From contig JBBIKG010000002.1 of NCBI GenBank assembly GCA_037445555.1, positions 62,001 to 126,000 of the forward strand: 64,000 nucleotides of DNA, read 5' to 3'. The notes under the pieces are model-generated. The model did not search any database, had not been told where the DNA came from, and saw only the letters and a list, made by a program, of their open reading frames with translations. The DNA comes from JAAYJT01 sp037445555. GTDB lineage: Bacteria; Bacteroidota; Bacteroidia; Bacteroidales; JAAYJT01. Below are positions 62,696 to 64,000 of the stretch, piece after piece (the stretch's first letter is position 1; every line of letters starts with the position of its first letter). A program made the translations under genes and the position numbers.

Positions 62696-63576
62696 AAGGC
62701 AGCATTGAAGAGATCGTAATAGCGATGCAACAGTCCGGCCGGAATCTCATGGCTATAGGCAAAGTAGTTGTTGGCAGGCGTCATCCTCACATGCTCCATC
62801 TGGGTAACCAATAAGCTATGAATTTCATCGCCGGCGTCGACGGCACCTGTAAGGCTGAGTACCGTCCTTTGGCTTTCCATACCCAGGCTTTCAAGCACAA
62901 AGAGAACGTAGTAGAGCAGATCGACAGGTGTAGCAAATTCAAAGCTGTTGCAGTAAATGAGCTGATTGTGTTTAAAAATCAAGAGGTCGAAGCTGGTGCG
63001 CCTGATATTCAGGAAACATTTATTACCAAACTCTGCCTGATAATTCTTAACCATTGACGTCAGGCAGCGAATGAGCGTTGTCGGCACTGGTACACGCAAG
63101 GCACCCGGCCAGGTGTTTAATATCCAGTTGTCCAGAGCACCTGGAATGGAAAAGACAACGATCTGATCTGGAGCAGACGCCAGCAGATGGTACACATGGC
63201 TATTTTCGGCCAGCCGGTGATTAAACTCCAAATACGTGCGGCGTTGCTCTGGGTCGAACAGGGAGGTTGGCATGAGTGTATAGGGAAGGCTGCCTACACT
63301 TACCACCACCTTTTCAAAGCCGGCCTGCAGCAAGGGCTGGCCGGATATGATTTTATTTAGACGTCGGATGAATTGAAAATCAGGCAGGAACCCCGCATGA
63401 ACAGTCGGTGTTTCAAAGTTATAGTCTTCAATTGCAATAAACTTTTTCGTGCGGTTGTCGAGGGTGGCAAAAACAAATCCATCAGGGCTGACCCTGATGG
63501 ATAAGGCGTAATTTTCAGAATTTGCCGGGTTAAGCGACGGGTCTATCCACGAATTGCCGGGTTTTACTTCGCTCAT
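62692..63576 (-). CDS. DUF3822 family protein
   Basis: 294 residues. The pattern LSIRVSPDGFVFATLD, the middle LLYYVLFVLE and the actin-like/ASKHA layout of two similar halves match DUF3822, a Bacteroidota family usually next to rsmD. Its biochemical function is unknown to me. Its start is 17 nt after the partial gene at the right edge, so the three genes probably form one transcript. Confidence 0.8.
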   Translation of the reverse strand: MSEVKPGNSWIDPSLNPANSENYALSIRVSPDGFVFATLDNRTKKFIAIEDYNFETPTVHAGFLPDFQFIRRLNKIISGQPLLQAGFEKVVVSVGSLPYTLMPTSLFDPEQRRTYLEFNHRLAENSHVYHLLASAPDQIVVFSIPGALDNWILNTWPGALRVPVPTTLIRCLTSMVKNYQAEFGNKCFLNIRRTSFDLLIFKHNQLIYCNSFEFATPVDLLYYVLFVLESLGMESQRTVLSLTGAVDAGDEIHSLLVTQMEHVRMTPANNYFAYSHEIPAGLLHRYYDLFNAAL

Positions 63577-63593
63577 TCAGCAAAGTTGTTTTA

Positions 63594-64000
63594 TTATTCC
63601 CAGTTGCCGTCGGTGGATGGCTCTGTCATTGATCCTACTTTCAGGCCCGGGAAGCGATTGATTTGTTCTTCGCCGGCAACAATATTGAGCAATATTTGCC
63701 GATCCAGTCCTTTCAGGTATTTAATGAAAAGTGCTTTAAGCTCGAACACATTCACCATCACCCCTCCACGATCTATCTTACCGGCGCTGAGATCGAACTT
63801 TTCGCCACCCGAGAATGGAATGAAGGGCAGTGAATCAATCGGATAAGTCGCGTTACGGAGCAACGAGTCGGCAACTCGCACAAAATCTATGGTGTCGGAG
63901 ATGGTTTTTGTGAATGTGGTATCATTCGGATCGGGCACCATTCTAACTACAGGAATTTTTTCTGTACGCAGGAAGGTGAGCAGTGTATCGAAGCTACCGG
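63594..64000 (-). CDS. hypothetical protein, C-terminal part only
   Basis: The frame ending at 63594 (TAA) is open to the right edge, giving at least 134 residues: GSFDTLLTFLRTEKIPVVRM, then VPDPNDTTFTKTISDTIDFV, and a C-terminal half with NVFELKALFIKYLKGLDRQI. The N-terminus is missing. I do not recognise it. The internal ATG at 63941 is not a credible start because the frame continues upstream. Confidence 0.6.
   Translation of the reverse strand, partial: GSFDTLLTFLRTEKIPVVRMVPDPNDTTFTKTISDTIDFVRVADSLLRNATYPIDSLPFIPFSGGEKFDLSAGKIDRGGVMVNVFELKALFIKYLKGLDRQILLNIVAGEEQINRFPGLKVGSMTEPSTDGNWE

Noticed and set aside
1..64000. Mobile elements, CRISPR arrays, prophage, tRNA or rRNA
   Set aside because: No transposase, integrase, spaced direct repeats or tRNA-like cloverleaf sequences were recognised in any gap.

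Overview
The window reads as chromosome of a Bacteroidota bacterium, probably an anaerobic or facultatively anaerobic member near Bacteroidales/Marinilabiliales. The signs are core type IX secretion genes (porV, porU, a PorP/SprF protein, gldJ), a TonB-dependent receptor with a carboxypeptidase-regulatory N-domain, a lipoprotein BamA homologue (TamL-type), several families largely confined to this phylum (DUF3078, DUF3822, DUF2520), and many upstream regions carrying the phylum's promoter form (TTTG, 19-21 nt, TAnnTTTG). Anaerobic metabolism is indicated by a glycyl-radical hydroxyproline dehydratase with its activase and by the [FeFe]-hydrogenase maturase HydF. I saw no insertion sequence, prophage, CRISPR array, tRNA or rRNA.

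Layout. 1-1360: end of a secreted-protein gene, an outer-membrane protein and a small lipoprotein, all on the minus strand. 1476-6140: ung; a TPP riboswitch with a TonB-dependent receptor; smpB; a secreted NTF2-like protein. 6197-12398 (minus): mscL, a DUF3078 protein, a nuclease-fold-like hypothetical, hypD, its activase and a ferredoxin-nitroreductase. 12526-17215 (plus): an aspartase-like lyase, hydF and an acyl-CoA ligase. 17231-19294 (minus): maf, kdsC and a DUF2520 protein. 19507-23283 (plus): tamL and a RecD-like helicase. 23285-29029 (minus): porU, porV, ispF. 29342-41295 (plus): porP/sprF, gldJ, murF, anmK, a 1004-residue TPR protein, a beta-barrel protein and gyrB. 41398-52652: transporters, a second acyl-CoA ligase, a PorV-like protein paired with a helix-hairpin-helix/beta-barrel protein, a TIGR01212 radical SAM protein and a YjjG-like phosphatase. 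52705-59960 (mostly minus): a small Cys-rich secreted protein, then psd, cdsA, DUF2007, LUD, ftsH, rsfS, with birA divergent, then an SRPBCC protein and pyrE. 59959-64000: a Nudix protein, coaD, a lipid/thiol-type hypothetical, rsmD, DUF3822 and a gene cut by the window edge.

How the parts fit. The centre combines type IX secretion/gliding genes with peptidoglycan genes (murF, anmK), so envelope export and wall synthesis may be co-expressed. The hyp and hyd genes lie back to back: a 19-bp interrupted palindrome sits between the nitroreductase and the aspA-hydF unit and covers promoter elements for both directions, while hypE-hypD has its own well-formed promoter. No single gene here is clearly a new system. 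The most original signals are regulatory: perfect inverted repeats placed on or beside promoters at 7593, 12476, 19325, 29086 and 29159, and the overlapping divergent start codons of pyrE and the Nudix gene. Among proteins, the least understood are the HHH/beta-barrel protein, the Cys-rich secreted peptide and the nuclease-fold-like gene directly after hypD. All family assignments come from motifs and recalled sequence similarity; no database search was run.
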